Source: Bog-756 sp963841885
GTDB lineage: Bacteria; Actinomycetota; Acidimicrobiia; Acidimicrobiales; RAAP-2
Assembly: GCA_963841885.1 (NCBI GenBank)
Contig: CAWJEK010000017.1
Coordinates: 62,001 to 126,000, forward strand
DNA: 64,000 nucleotides
Direction: 5' to 3'
Position numbers and translations under genes: made by a program. Under the pieces are notes generated by a model. It ran no database searches, was not told where the DNA came from, and saw only the letters and a program-made list of their open reading frames with translations. Shown here one piece after another: positions 42,223 to 50,761 of this stretch; the stretch's first letter is position 1; each line of letters opens with the position of its first letter.

Positions 42223-45012
42223 GGGGACCGCGTCGACGTCCAGGGTCAGGCTGGGGAGAGGGACACCGCCCTGGGCCAGGTCGAAGGTGACCGACGACCC
42301 GCCGGGACCGGTCGAGGTGACGTGGACCGGCGTCGTCGAGCGCCCTCCGACGACGGACAGGGCCCCCGAGTCCGGCGAGACGGTGACGCCTGCCGTCGTC
42401 GGGAGCACGACGTGCCACGTGACCGTGGACACCGATGCCGCGGTCCGCGGGGTCCCCGCCTCCTGCACGCCGAGCAGCACCGTGGCCGTGCCGTCGGCGC
42501 CCAGTGTCACCGCTCCGCCGGGTGAGGTGAACGGCACCGCCGGTGCGGCGCCGGCCGAGAAGGAGGGAGGGGCGTCGACGGGGGACGCTCCCCAGGTGCG
42601 GTCGGGTGAGCGGCCCAGCACGACGTCGAGCACCGCCCCCACCGACAGGGCGGTCGCCGGGATCCACGGCCGGCTCCAGGTCGAGGACGACGCCGACCCG
42701 ACGGCGAGCCGGGCCCCCTGCACGTACCCGTCGGGGGCGTGGGCGCCGACCACGGTGAGGGTGTGACCACTCCCCTCCCGCACGGTGACCCGAGGGAAGA
42801 GCGGGGCCGCCATGGCCAGGTCGGCCACGCCCGGCGTCTCGGGGAAGAGGCCGAGGGCGGCCCAGACGTACCAGGACGAGAGTGCCCCGAGATCGTCTTC
42901 GCCCGGCTCGTCGACCGGGGCCAGCGGGTACAGCTGCGTCATGATCCGCCGCACGACCGCCTGGGTCCGCCAGGGTGCTCCGGCGTAGTCGTACGCGAAG
43001 GGGGCCCACTCGTCCGGTTCGTTGCCGGCCCAGTCGTAGGGGGCGAACCGGGTGGCGTCCAGTCGGGTGAAGAACGTGTCCAGCTCGGCCACCGCCGCCC
43101 GGTCCCCACCCATCAGCCCGACGAGGCCGCCCAGGTCCTGGGGAACGTCCCACGTGTACTGGACGGCATTGCCCTCCTCGAACCCCTGCTGGGCCACCCC
43201 TTGGGCCTGCAGCGCCGGGCTCGCCGGCTGGAAGGCCGGACCCGGGGGGAAGCTGCCGTCGGCCTGGCGGGCCGAGACGTACCCGGTGGAGGCGTCGAAC
43301 AGGTGCTGCCAGTTCTGGGCGCGTGCCGCGAAACGGTCCGCCACGGTCGTCTGGCCGGTGGCCCGGGCGAGGCGGGAGATGGCGAAGTCGTCGATCGAGT
43401 ACTCGAGGGTCTCCGAACCCCCGTCGGTGTAGGGGAAGGACGTCACGTCGTAGGTGAGTTGGGGCACCCAGCCCCGCGCCTCGTACCCGGTGAGGTCCGG
43501 CCGCTCGGACACCAGGCCGGACTCGGGGACGGTCGCCCCGTGGACCATCGCCCGGAGGGCGGCCGCCACGTCGAACCCGCGGGCCCCGTAGGCGTAGGCG
43601 TCGGCGATGATCGGATCGGCCGAGTCACCGTCCCACTGGCCCGCGTCGTTGTCGGCGATCACCCACTTGGGGAGGAAGCCCCCCGGCGTCTGGGAAGCAT
43701 CGTCCAGTAGTGATCGGACCATCTGGGAGGTGGGACCGGGCAGCAGGGTCGCCAGCAGCGGGACCTCGGAACGGTAGATGTCGGCCTCCGAGATGTTGCT
43801 GTACTGCACCTGGCCCGGCGCCAGGGTGTGGACCCGGTGATCGAAACCCCGGTAGCGGCCGTCGTCGTCGCTGAAGACCGAAGGGAACAGCAGCGAGTGG
43901 TACAGCGCGGTGTAGAAGGTGCGCCGGTCCGTCACACTTCCCCCGCTGACGGCCATCCGGCCGAGGAGTCCGTTCCACTCGGCCGTGGCCGCACCGGCGA
44001 CCTTCCCGAAGTTCCACCCCGGGTCCTCGTGGGTCAGGTTGGCCGCTGCGTCCTGCGACGACACGAAGGAGATGCCGACCTTGGCCAGGACCCTCGCGGG
44101 AGCTCCGGCGCCGCCCAAGCCGATCCAGGCGCCGCACGCCACCCTGGCGGTGCCGGTGCAGGACCTCGTCGAGGTGACGCTGCCGTTGCTCCATGTGCCG
44201 GCGGACACGAACGGCGAGGAGAAACGGGCCGAGAAGTACAGGGTGTAGTCGCCCGGGATGCCGCAGAAGTCACCGCTCGTCACCGAGCCGGTCAGTCCGT
44301 CGTTCCCGACGATCTCGACCCGGGAAGCACTCGAGCCGTTGGCGGAATCGCTCACCTTGACGAGCAGATCGTCGGTGTCAGCTGCCGCGGAGCCCGTGGA
44401 GGAGGCCGAGGCGCCGGGGAACGTGAACGACCCGAGCGCGGTCCGGGTGGTGGCCGTGAGCCTGACCCCGATGGCTCCGGTCCCCGAGCCGACATCGACC
44501 GCATAGCTGCCGGCGGTGCCCTGACCGTCCGCCGGGGAGAAGGGCTGGACGGCGTCTTCGGGGTCGGCGGGCACCCCGCCGGTCACGGGCAGGATGGGGA
44601 CGTCGCCGTAGATGGCACAGCCCGACCCGGACAGATGGGTGAGGCTGAACCCGGAGATCTCGGTGTCGGCGTTGTCGAAGCCCGACCCTGTCGTGACCTG
44701 GCGGTCGGGCGACGTGTCGGGGCTGAACTGGACCATGCCCAGTGGCACCGCCGCTCCGGGAAACTCGCTCACGTTGCCCGGAGAGGCGGCCCCGACACCG
44801 GTTCCGGCCTCCGTGTCCACCAGGGCGGCCGGTCCCCCGGTCGACGGACCGACAGGAATCGCGAGCGGCGATCCCGCCGGCTGGCCCGGGACGGTGGACG
44901 CCCCGGCCGGCCCGGCCGGAATCACCACGAGGACAGCCGGCAGGGAAGCCGTCAGGAAGACGGCCACCGCCGGCGCGACGGGTGTCCCGCGGTGCCGGGA
45001 ACTCGGCGGCAT
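42220..45012 (-). CDS. Secreted glycoside hydrolase family 92 (alpha-mannosidase-like)
   Basis: 930 aa. Signal peptide (VAVFLTASLPAVLVVIPAGPAGA). GH92 signatures include FSPDTSPDR, SGFDNADTEISGFSLTHLSGSGC, FYTALYHSLLFPSVFSDDDGRYRGFD, SNISEADIYRSEVPLL, GFLPKWVIADNDAGQWDGDSADPI and EYSIDDFAISRLA. GH92 enzymes are Ca2+-dependent exo-alpha-mannosidases acting on mannans or N-glycans. About 150 C-terminal residues form an Ig-like/NEW-type domain. It would release mannose outside the cell. Divergent from the beta-helix protein. Confidence 0.92.
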   Translation of the reverse strand: MPPSSRHRGTPVAPAVAVFLTASLPAVLVVIPAGPAGASTVPGQPAGSPLAIPVGPSTGGPAALVDTEAGTGVGAASPGNVSEFPGAAVPLGMVQFSPDTSPDRQVTTGSGFDNADTEISGFSLTHLSGSGCAIYGDVPILPVTGGVPADPEDAVQPFSPADGQGTAGSYAVDVGSGTGAIGVRLTATTRTALGSFTFPGASASSTGSAAADTDDLLVKVSDSANGSSASRVEIVGNDGLTGSVTSGDFCGIPGDYTLYFSARFSSPFVSAGTWSNGSVTSTRSCTGTARVACGAWIGLGGAGAPARVLAKVGISFVSSQDAAANLTHEDPGWNFGKVAGAATAEWNGLLGRMAVSGGSVTDRRTFYTALYHSLLFPSVFSDDDGRYRGFDHRVHTLAPGQVQYSNISEADIYRSEVPLLATLLPGPTSQMVRSLLDDASQTPGGFLPKWVIADNDAGQWDGDSADPIIADAYAYGARGFDVAAALRAMVHGATVPESGLVSERPDLTGYEARGWVPQLTYDVTSFPYTDGGSETLEYSIDDFAISRLARATGQTTVADRFAARAQNWQHLFDASTGYVSARQADGSFPPGPAFQPASPALQAQGVAQQGFEEGNAVQYTWDVPQDLGGLVGLMGGDRAAVAELDTFFTRLDATRFAPYDWAGNEPDEWAPFAYDYAGAPWRTQAVVRRIMTQLYPLAPVDEPGEDDLGALSSWYVWAALGLFPETPGVADLAMAAPLFPRVTVREGSGHTLTVVGAHAPDGYVQGARLAVGSASSSTWSRPWIPATALSVGAVLDVVLGRSPDRTWGASPVDAPPSFSAGAAPAVPFTSPGGAVTLGADGTATVLLGVQEAGTPRTAASVSTVTWHVVLPTTAGVTVSPDSGALSVVGGRSTTPVHVTSTGPGGSSVTFDLAQGGVPLPSLTLDVDAVP

Positions 45013-45262
45013 GGCGCCACCCTACGGCCCGGCGCCCACGATCTCACGCGTCCTCGAACCCGGGTCATCGGCCGCCACGTTTCCCACGACTGGCCGGCAT
45101 ATAGCCACTTACCGGGTGATTCCGGACGCATGGGGTGACGAATAGGCCCGAAATTTCGAATGTCTTTTGACAACCCCCGGTCGAGCCAGGAGGCTCCGGC
45201 CAGGGAACGACCGGTCCGTCGCGGACAGGTGGGCGGGGCGGCCTCCCGGGAGAGGAGGGGCG

Positions 45263-46510
45263 ATGAGACTTCGGATGCTGGTCGGCGCCGCAGTCCTCTG
45301 CGGGGGGATCGGCGCGGCGGTCGTCGTGGGTGGGGCCGCCAGTGCGTCGCCGACCGTCCTGGTCGTCGGCACGTCACCGTCCTGCTCCGGGACGTATCCC
45401 ACGATCACGGCGGCGGTGGCGGCGGCCGTCTCCGGCGACACCATCAAGGTGTGCGCCGGCACCTACCACGAGACCGTCGACGTGGACACCCCCGACCTGA
45501 CGTTCGTAGGCGCTGAGGCCGGGAAGAAGGGCTCGGCTGCTCGGGCGGCCAGACTCTCCGAGGAGTCCGTGGTGAGTGATGTGAACGGCGACTTCGTGCT
45601 CGGCGCCGGAGCTGATGACACCACGATCACCGGCTTCGCCCTCGAAGGGGCGGGCTCCCCCACCGTCGACCAGGACGGGATCGAGGCCTTCGCCGGCAGT
45701 AGCGGTCTCCACGCGACCGACGATCTCCTCGTCGGGAACGGCAACGGCATCGATCTCCAGAATCCCGAGGCCGACAATCCGGCGACCATCTCCTATGACT
45801 ACATCTGGGACAACAACTCCGAAGGCGACCTCGGAGTGAACGGCTACACGGGAACCGGCGTCTTCGTCTCCAACGGACCGGCCGACGACACGTCGATCAC
45901 CCACGACGTCTTCGGTGACGACAGTCAGACGGCCATCAACTTCGCAGGTGGGGCGAGTCCCTCGGAGGGACTCGTCGTCGCCGGCGACACGAGCCTCGAC
46001 GACTCGACCTTCGTCGTGGCCGTGAACAGTGTCGACGCCACGATCGAGGACAACCGGGTCATCGTGGACGGTCCCGTGCCCGGGGGCGACGGAACGGGCA
46101 TCCTGGACTTCGGCGGCAACACCGGCCTGCGCATCCTGAAGAACGTGTTGTCCAGCGACTCGGACGACTCGGCGGCGATCGCCCTGTCCGCCTATGACGG
46201 AGCGGCGAGCATCGGCACGACCGTGGCCGGCAACACGGTCTCGGGATGGGACGACGGCGTGTCCGTCGCCTCCGGATATACCACCGCTCTCGTCTCCGGC
46301 AACCGGATCTCGCACGACGGCGCATTCGGGATCGCCGTCGACGCCCACACCAGTGGCAACGTGATGAGCCAGAACCGGGTCTCGTCGGACTCCGGCACAT
46401 CCGTCGACTGCAGCGATCTGAGTACGGGGTTCCTGACGGCCGGGACCGGGAACACGTGGCTCAGGAACGTCGGCTCGGACCACGATCCGGCGCCGCCGGG
46501 GATCTGCTGA
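45263..46510 (+). CDS. Secreted right-handed parallel beta-helix protein
   Basis: 415 aa. Signal peptide MRLRMLVGAAVLCGGIGAAVVVGGAASA. Begins with the DUF1565-like YPTITAAVAAAVSGDTIKVCAGTYHETVDV pattern, then multiple short repeats of a pectate-lyase-type helix (GFALEGAGSPTVDQDGIEAFAG, ATIEDNRVIVDGP, TTVAGNTVSGWDDGVSVASG, SGNRISHDGAFGIAVD). No catalytic residues can be assigned; it may bind or cut polysaccharides. ATG follows gagaggaggggcg. It is divergent from the GH92 gene and may share its promoter. Confidence 0.85.
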   Translation: MRLRMLVGAAVLCGGIGAAVVVGGAASASPTVLVVGTSPSCSGTYPTITAAVAAAVSGDTIKVCAGTYHETVDVDTPDLTFVGAEAGKKGSAARAARLSEESVVSDVNGDFVLGAGADDTTITGFALEGAGSPTVDQDGIEAFAGSSGLHATDDLLVGNGNGIDLQNPEADNPATISYDYIWDNNSEGDLGVNGYTGTGVFVSNGPADDTSITHDVFGDDSQTAINFAGGASPSEGLVVAGDTSLDDSTFVVAVNSVDATIEDNRVIVDGPVPGGDGTGILDFGGNTGLRILKNVLSSDSDDSAAIALSAYDGAASIGTTVAGNTVSGWDDGVSVASGYTTALVSGNRISHDGAFGIAVDAHTSGNVMSQNRVSSDSGTSVDCSDLSTGFLTAGTGNTWLRNVGSDHDPAPPGIC

Positions 46511-46525
46511 TCTGGCCGACCCGGC

Positions 46526-47401
46526 TCATGGTGCCCGGGTACCGAGGAACTCGACGATCGCCGAGCTCACCGCACCGGGATCCTCGAGCATGGGCCAGTG
46601 ACCCACCCCGTCCAGCTCGAAGACGGTTGCGCCCGGCATCCGACGGCGGATCTGGGACAGGATGTGGGCGCCGCTCACCGGATCGTCGGGCCCCCAGACG
46701 AATGCCGTCGGTACCGCGGTGCGCTCCATCGCCCGGACCCACCGCTCACCGTTGACCGCCCGGTCGTCGATGTAGTGGAGGAGACCGGCGGCCAGCCTCT
46801 GTCCACCGTCGTGGGCCACCGTGAACCACATGTCGTCGACGATGTCGTCCGCGACCCGGCCCCTGGGCCCGAACGTGGGTCGGAGGCTGGTCGCGAAGAG
46901 TTCCGCGTCGATCGCCCGAGCGAACGCATCCCCGTCCGGGCCCCGGAGGAGTTGCTGCGCCACCGTCGGCCGGTGGAGCCACGGGTAGACGCCGCCGTTC
47001 AGATACGTGACGGAGGCGAGCCGGCCGGCGGGACCCCTGCCGACCAGCTCCTGGCCGATCGAGGTGCTGTAGTCGTGCACCACCAGGTGGGTCGACTCGA
47101 CCCCGAGACCGCGCCACACCTGCTCGACCAGGTCGGACTGTTCGACGATGGCGTAGGCGTGGGGCCACGGTTTGTCGGATCGACCGAAGCCCAGCAGATC
47201 CATGGTGATGACCTGCCATTCCGGTTCGAGCTGCCCACTGACCGCGCGCCAGTCGAACGACGAGCTCGGGTATCCGTGCAGCAGGGTCACCGGCGGCCCC
47301 TCCCCCCGGACCCGGACGAAGAGCTCGAACGATGCGCCCCCGGGCGCCGACACGCGGGTCATCGATCCTGACGCCCACCACCGTTCGACCCGCCGGCTCA
47401 C
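46526..47401 (-). CDS. Alpha/beta hydrolase, haloalkane dehalogenase/epoxide hydrolase-like
   Basis: 291 aa. Oxyanion motif LLHGYPSSSFDWR, DLLGFGRSDKP, then the nucleophile elbow VVHDYSTSIGQEL with Asp in the nucleophile place (HD-Y-S-T-S), the pattern of epoxide hydrolases and dehalogenases rather than serine hydrolases. Late acid and His in FVWGPDDPVSGA and DGVGHWPMLEDP. The start may be at MTRVSAPGG, 13 residues in. Stop follows the beta-helix gene end convergently. Confidence 0.88.
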   Translation of the reverse strand: MSRRVERWWASGSMTRVSAPGGASFELFVRVRGEGPPVTLLHGYPSSSFDWRAVSGQLEPEWQVITMDLLGFGRSDKPWPHAYAIVEQSDLVEQVWRGLGVESTHLVVHDYSTSIGQELVGRGPAGRLASVTYLNGGVYPWLHRPTVAQQLLRGPDGDAFARAIDAELFATSLRPTFGPRGRVADDIVDDMWFTVAHDGGQRLAAGLLHYIDDRAVNGERWVRAMERTAVPTAFVWGPDDPVSGAHILSQIRRRMPGATVFELDGVGHWPMLEDPGAVSSAIVEFLGTRAP

Positions 47402-47405
47402 GCGC

Positions 47406-47783
47406 CTACCCGGATTCGTCGCCGGGGGCCGTGGTCAGATGTCGGTCCGCCCATCCGGCCAGTTCGTGGAGGATGGGGAGCAACGCCGATCCGGCCGCCG
47501 TGAGTCCATAGGTCACCCCGGGAGGTCGGGACGCGGTGACCGTCCGCACGATGAGCCCGGCGCCGGTGAGTTCGGTCAGCCGGTCCGAGAGCACCGAGTC
47601 GGTGATGGACCCGACGCTGCGACGTAGTTCGGCGTAGCCGATCGGGCCCGTGCTGAGCGACCCGAGGATGACGCCGTTCCACCGCTTCCCCAGGAAGTCG
47701 AACGCCCGGACGAGGCCGGCATCGCAGCCGTGTCCGGCACCCGTCGGTCCGGGACCGTCGCTCGCCTCACTCCGGACCACCAT
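47406..47783 (-). CDS. HxlR family transcriptional regulator
   Basis: About 125 aa winged-helix regulator. Motif ...FLGKRWNGVILGSLSTGPIGYAELRRSVGSITDSVLSDRLTELTGAGLI is diagnostic of HxlR; a conserved cysteine (GHGCDAG) upstream could sense electrophiles. ATG 47783 gives MVVRSEASDG; a start at 47828 would fall in the operator. Divergent from an azoreductase gene, the usual pairing for electrophile/quinone-responsive HxlR proteins. Confidence 0.88.
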   Translation of the reverse strand: MVVRSEASDGPGPTGAGHGCDAGLVRAFDFLGKRWNGVILGSLSTGPIGYAELRRSVGSITDSVLSDRLTELTGAGLIVRTVTASRPPGVTYGLTAAGSALLPILHELAGWADRHLTTAPGDESG

Positions 47784-47832
47784 GGGATCGATGTTACCGG
47801 CGTTCCACGGCGATCCACTATGGATCACCCTG

Positions 47833-47853
47833 TTACTCTGTAAATACTAGTAA
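47833..47853. promoter_or_regulatory. Probable HxlR operator between hxlR and azoreductase
   Basis: ttact at 47833-47837 and agtaa at 47849-47853 form an AT-rich dyad around taaatact, with the inner palindrome actagt (47846-47851). This is the typical form of HxlR sites, in the divergent promoter gap. Confidence 0.55.
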
Positions 47854-47880
47854 GTAGTTTTCCACTTTTCGGAGGCACCC

Positions 47881-48543
47881 GTGACCCTGTACCGCCTGGA
47901 CGCCAGCATCCGCACCGAGGGGTCGCACAGTCGCGCCCTGGCCGACATCGTCGAATCGGAATGGACCGACGCGCATCCCGACGACGAGGTGATCCGTCGC
48001 CACGTGGGCATCGATCCCGTCCCGGCGACCGCCTGGGCCCGAGCGGTCGAGGCCAGGATGGCTCCGGCCGACCAGGAGCGCACGGCCGCCCAGCTCGAGG
48101 CGGCGGCGATGGCCTCCCGCGAGGCCGACCAGCTGGTGTCGGCCGATGCCGCCCTCTTCGCGGTGCCGCTCTACAACTTCGGGGTGTCCCAGCACTTCAA
48201 GACCTGGGTGGATCTCGTGATCACCGATGCCCGCATGGCCGGCGAGTCGCCGGCGACGGCCGGCACCCCGGCGGTGCTGGCCGTGGTCCGCGGCGGCTTC
48301 TACGGCGCCGGCGCCCCCCGGGAGGGCTGGGACCATGCCACGGGGTGGATGCAGCGGATCCTCTCCGACGTGTGGAAGTTCGACCTCGAGGTCGTCGAGG
48401 AGGAGTTCGCCCTGGTGGGCGTCAACCCTGCGCTCGACGAGTTCAAGGAGATGGCGGTCGAATTGCGGGCCAGGGCCGCGCAGACCGCCCACCAGCGGGG
48501 ACGGGACCTGGTGGCCCGCCGGAAGGGGCCGACCGGCGCCTGA
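47881..48543 (+). CDS. FMN-dependent NADH-azoreductase/flavodoxin-like NAD(P)H dehydrogenase
   Basis: 220 aa flavodoxin-fold enzyme: LYRLDASIRTEGSHSRALADIVE (phosphate-binding loop), ADAALFAVPLYNFGVSQHFKTWVDLV, AVVRGGFYGAGAPREGWDHATGWMQRIL. Reduces quinones, azo compounds or nitro compounds with NAD(P)H. The GTG start follows cggaggcacc. Divergent from hxlR; probably induced when HxlR senses an electrophile. Confidence 0.9.
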   Translation: MTLYRLDASIRTEGSHSRALADIVESEWTDAHPDDEVIRRHVGIDPVPATAWARAVEARMAPADQERTAAQLEAAAMASREADQLVSADAALFAVPLYNFGVSQHFKTWVDLVITDARMAGESPATAGTPAVLAVVRGGFYGAGAPREGWDHATGWMQRILSDVWKFDLEVVEEEFALVGVNPALDEFKEMAVELRARAAQTAHQRGRDLVARRKGPTGA

Positions 48544-48720
48544 GGTCCGGAGGGCCACGCTGGCCCCGTCCGCCACGTCCCGTCACCGTCCCGCGGAAGG
48601 CGCCGCCCGGGCGGCCGGATTCCTATCGTCCGCTTGGCTTCCTCTTATCCGGCTCTTGGATTCGATCCGTACGGTGGGTGGCGGAGGCGAGCAGTCCGCC
48701 CGACCGCTGCTCGGAGCACC

Positions 48721-48807
48721 ATGGATTGGATCATCACCGTCCCGCTGCTGGCCGTCACGTTCGTGTGTGCGTCGATCCCGATGCTGATGGACCCGGGCCG
48801 CCACTGA
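48721..48807 (+). CDS. Possible 28-residue membrane peptide
   Basis: ATG 48721 opens MDWIITVPLLAVTFVCASIP and ends LMDPGRH at TGA 48807. It is one hydrophobic helix with a charged tail, preceded by ggagcacc as a plausible ribosome-binding site and by a TACGGT box at 48670-48675. It lies in a 392-bp gap with no other gene. No homology can be claimed from sequence alone. Confidence 0.3.
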   Translation: MDWIITVPLLAVTFVCASIPMLMDPGRH

Positions 48808-48923
48808 CCGGTCAGCCACCCACGCGCACACATACCCGTAGCGTGTGAACATCACGTTTGTAGTTCGACCCGCCATGTGTGCGGGTTCGGGATTGGGCCT
48901 TGTAACGGCACCTGCAGCAGGTC

Positions 48924-48929
48924 TACGCT
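48924..48929 (+). promoter_or_regulatory. -10 box TACGCT upstream of XRE regulator
   Basis: TACGCT ends 6 nt before TTG 48936 and 9 nt before GTG 48939. The same spacing is used by other leaderless genes here, so TTG may be the start. Confidence 0.4.
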
Positions 48930-48935
48930 TGACAA

Positions 48936-49343
48936 TTGGTGGATACACACGAGTACGCACCGGACCCGCCCGGTGAGCTTGCCGACAACATCCGTGCCTA
49001 CCGCCACAGGCACGGCATGACCCAGCGCGAGCTGGCCGACCAGCTCGGGGTCACCCAGCAGTCGGTCGCCCGGTGGGAACAGGGCTCACCCCCGAGCCGC
49101 CACCTGTTCCGCACGCTCGAGGCCCTGGTGGACGAGCCGGCCACGGTCGACCGGTCCGAAGAGATGGCCGACATCATCGGCATCCGGCCGCCCGCTCCGG
49201 CACTGGTGCGCTCCCGCGGCCTCGACGAGGCCCGCAAGGCCTACGTACAGGGATGCCTCAAGCTCCTCGAGCGCGGCGAGCGTCTGCCCAATAAGGTGCT
49301 CCTCCTGCTGGCCGACGAACTGGGCTGGTCCGAGGACGACTGA
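48936..49343 (+). CDS. XRE-family helix-turn-helix regulator
   Basis: 135 aa. HTH_3 domain in residues about 14-65: ELADNIRAYRHRHGMTQRELADQLGVTQQSVARWEQGSPPS. The C-terminal part (RGLDEARKAYVQGCLKLLERGERLPNKVLLLLADELGWSEDD) is a second conserved helical region not named. TTG 48936 or GTG 48939 may start it. Single-copy regulator with no obvious target; the META-domain lipoprotein follows on the same strand. Confidence 0.85.
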   Translation: MVDTHEYAPDPPGELADNIRAYRHRHGMTQRELADQLGVTQQSVARWEQGSPPSRHLFRTLEALVDEPATVDRSEEMADIIGIRPPAPALVRSRGLDEARKAYVQGCLKLLERGERLPNKVLLLLADELGWSEDD

Positions 49344-49383
49344 CGGCCCGGGTTCCCGGGTCGGCGATGGGGAGCGGAGGCCG

Positions 49384-50205
49384 ATGCGAACCAGGGCGGC
49401 GGTAGCCGGGTTGATGGTGCTGGGGGTGATCGGATTGACCGGATGCGGCAGCACGGGCTCGTCGGGGAGCGGAACGACCTCGTCGACCTCGGTGCCGGGC
49501 CACGAACTGGTGGACACCGCCTGGGTGCTCGAGTCCTACCGCGGGCCGAACGGGGCCACCACGCCGGCGGGTCGAGCGTCGGTCGCCGACCTGGCCTTCG
49601 AGCCACGAGGCGTGCTGGTCGGCTCCTCGGGGTGCAACCGGTTCACCGGGACCTACGTCGCCAAGGGGACATCGCTGTCCGTCGTGCTCGGGCCGACCAC
49701 CCTGATCGCCTGCTCGAGCGCCGCGCTCAACGCCCAGGAGGCCGCGCTGTTCAAACTGCTCCCCGAGGTGTCCGGGTACGCCCTTGTCTCCGATCAGCTG
49801 GTCCTGACCGGAGACGGAGGAGCGACGCTACTGACCTACTCGGTCGGCCTGTCCGGCCTGGCCGGGACGTCGTGGACCGCGACCGGGGTCAACAACGGCA
49901 ACGGTGGTGTCGAGTCCACCAGCGCGACCGAGCAGTTGACGGCCGACTTCGGCACCGACGGGACATTCTCCGGATTCGGCGGGTGCAACACCTTGAGTGG
50001 CAGCTATGCCGTGACCGGCCGGCACGGCCTGACCCTCACCGACCTGACCTCGACCCAGAAGGCCTGCTCGACCGAGATCGACGCCCTCGAGTCCCAGTAC
50101 TCCGCCGCCCTGGGCAAGGTGACCCAGTACGCCGTCACCGGTGACGAGTTGACACTGCGCAACGGAACGGGCGAGACGCAGGTCGTCTACCGACTGGCGG
50201 GCTGA
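49384..50205 (+). CDS. Lipoprotein with two META/HslJ-like domains
   Basis: 273 aa. Lipobox LTGCG (Cys at residue 21) after a short signal. Two tandem META domains: TAWVLESYRGPNGATTPAG ... SSGCNRFTGTYV ... LIACSSAALNAQEAALFKLL, and GTSWTATGVNNGNGGVEST ... GFGGCNTLSGSYAV ... QKACSTEIDALESQYSAAL. Cys pairs in each domain are likely disulfide bonded. HslJ in E. coli is heat-inducible and implicated in novobiocin resistance; the role here is unknown. Confidence 0.88.
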   Translation: MRTRAAVAGLMVLGVIGLTGCGSTGSSGSGTTSSTSVPGHELVDTAWVLESYRGPNGATTPAGRASVADLAFEPRGVLVGSSGCNRFTGTYVAKGTSLSVVLGPTTLIACSSAALNAQEAALFKLLPEVSGYALVSDQLVLTGDGGATLLTYSVGLSGLAGTSWTATGVNNGNGGVESTSATEQLTADFGTDGTFSGFGGCNTLSGSYAVTGRHGLTLTDLTSTQKACSTEIDALESQYSAALGKVTQYAVTGDELTLRNGTGETQVVYRLAG

Positions 50206-50214
50206 ACGCCCGCC
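50196..50214. terminator. Small hairpin at the end of the META lipoprotein gene
   Basis: ggcgggc and gcccgcc (7-bp arms) with loop tgaac overlapping the stop codon at 50203-50205. Candidate terminator; no T-run follows. Confidence 0.4.
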
Positions 50215-50309
50215 GGTCCACCCCGGGTCGTCGGGGCGTCACCACCCGGTACGACGTGGCATGCTGGCTCAGGACGGGTCCAGTAGATCAGCCTTCCCGG
50301 GAGAGCACC

Positions 50310-50738
50310 ATGGCCACGAACCCAATGGATGCGGCGTTGGCCAAGATCCCCCTGTTGGCCGGTCTCTCGAAGAAGGAGATCCGGCACGTCTCCAGCCTGG
50401 CTACGGCGATCCGGTTGCGCCCCGGCACCGAACTCACCCACCAGGGAGATCACGGGCGTGAATTCCTCCTCGTGCTGGAGGGCACGGTGGACGTCATGAT
50501 CGACGGCGAGTCGGTCGCCACCTGTGGGGCGGGTGACTTCTTCGGCGAGATCGCCCTCCTCGAAGGGGGCCAACGGGTGGCGACGGTCGTCGCCACCACC
50601 GAGGTGCTCGTCGAGGTGATCAACCGGACCGACTTCCGGGTGCTGCTCGAGGACCATCCCCAGATCGACGCCAAGCTCCGTGCCGCCCTGGCGGAGCGAC
50701 TGTCGGAAAACGCCGCCAACAAGAGCGGGACGACCTGA
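50310..50738 (+). CDS. Stand-alone cyclic nucleotide-binding domain protein
   Basis: 142 aa Crp/CAP_ED fold with no DNA-binding domain. LAKIPLLAGLSKKEIRHVSSLATAIRL, GREFLLVLEGTVDVMIDGESVATCGAGDFFGEIALLEGGQRVATVVATTEV: the phosphate-binding cassette FFGEIALLEGGQRVATV is close to the cAMP-binding FGE-x6-R-A-A form, with R-V-A here. Acts possibly as a cAMP receptor for a partner protein. ATG follows gggagagcacc. Confidence 0.85.
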   Translation: MATNPMDAALAKIPLLAGLSKKEIRHVSSLATAIRLRPGTELTHQGDHGREFLLVLEGTVDVMIDGESVATCGAGDFFGEIALLEGGQRVATVVATTEVLVEVINRTDFRVLLEDHPQIDAKLRAALAERLSENAANKSGTT

Positions 50739-50761
50739 GCGCCGGTCGGGGGCGGCCCCGA

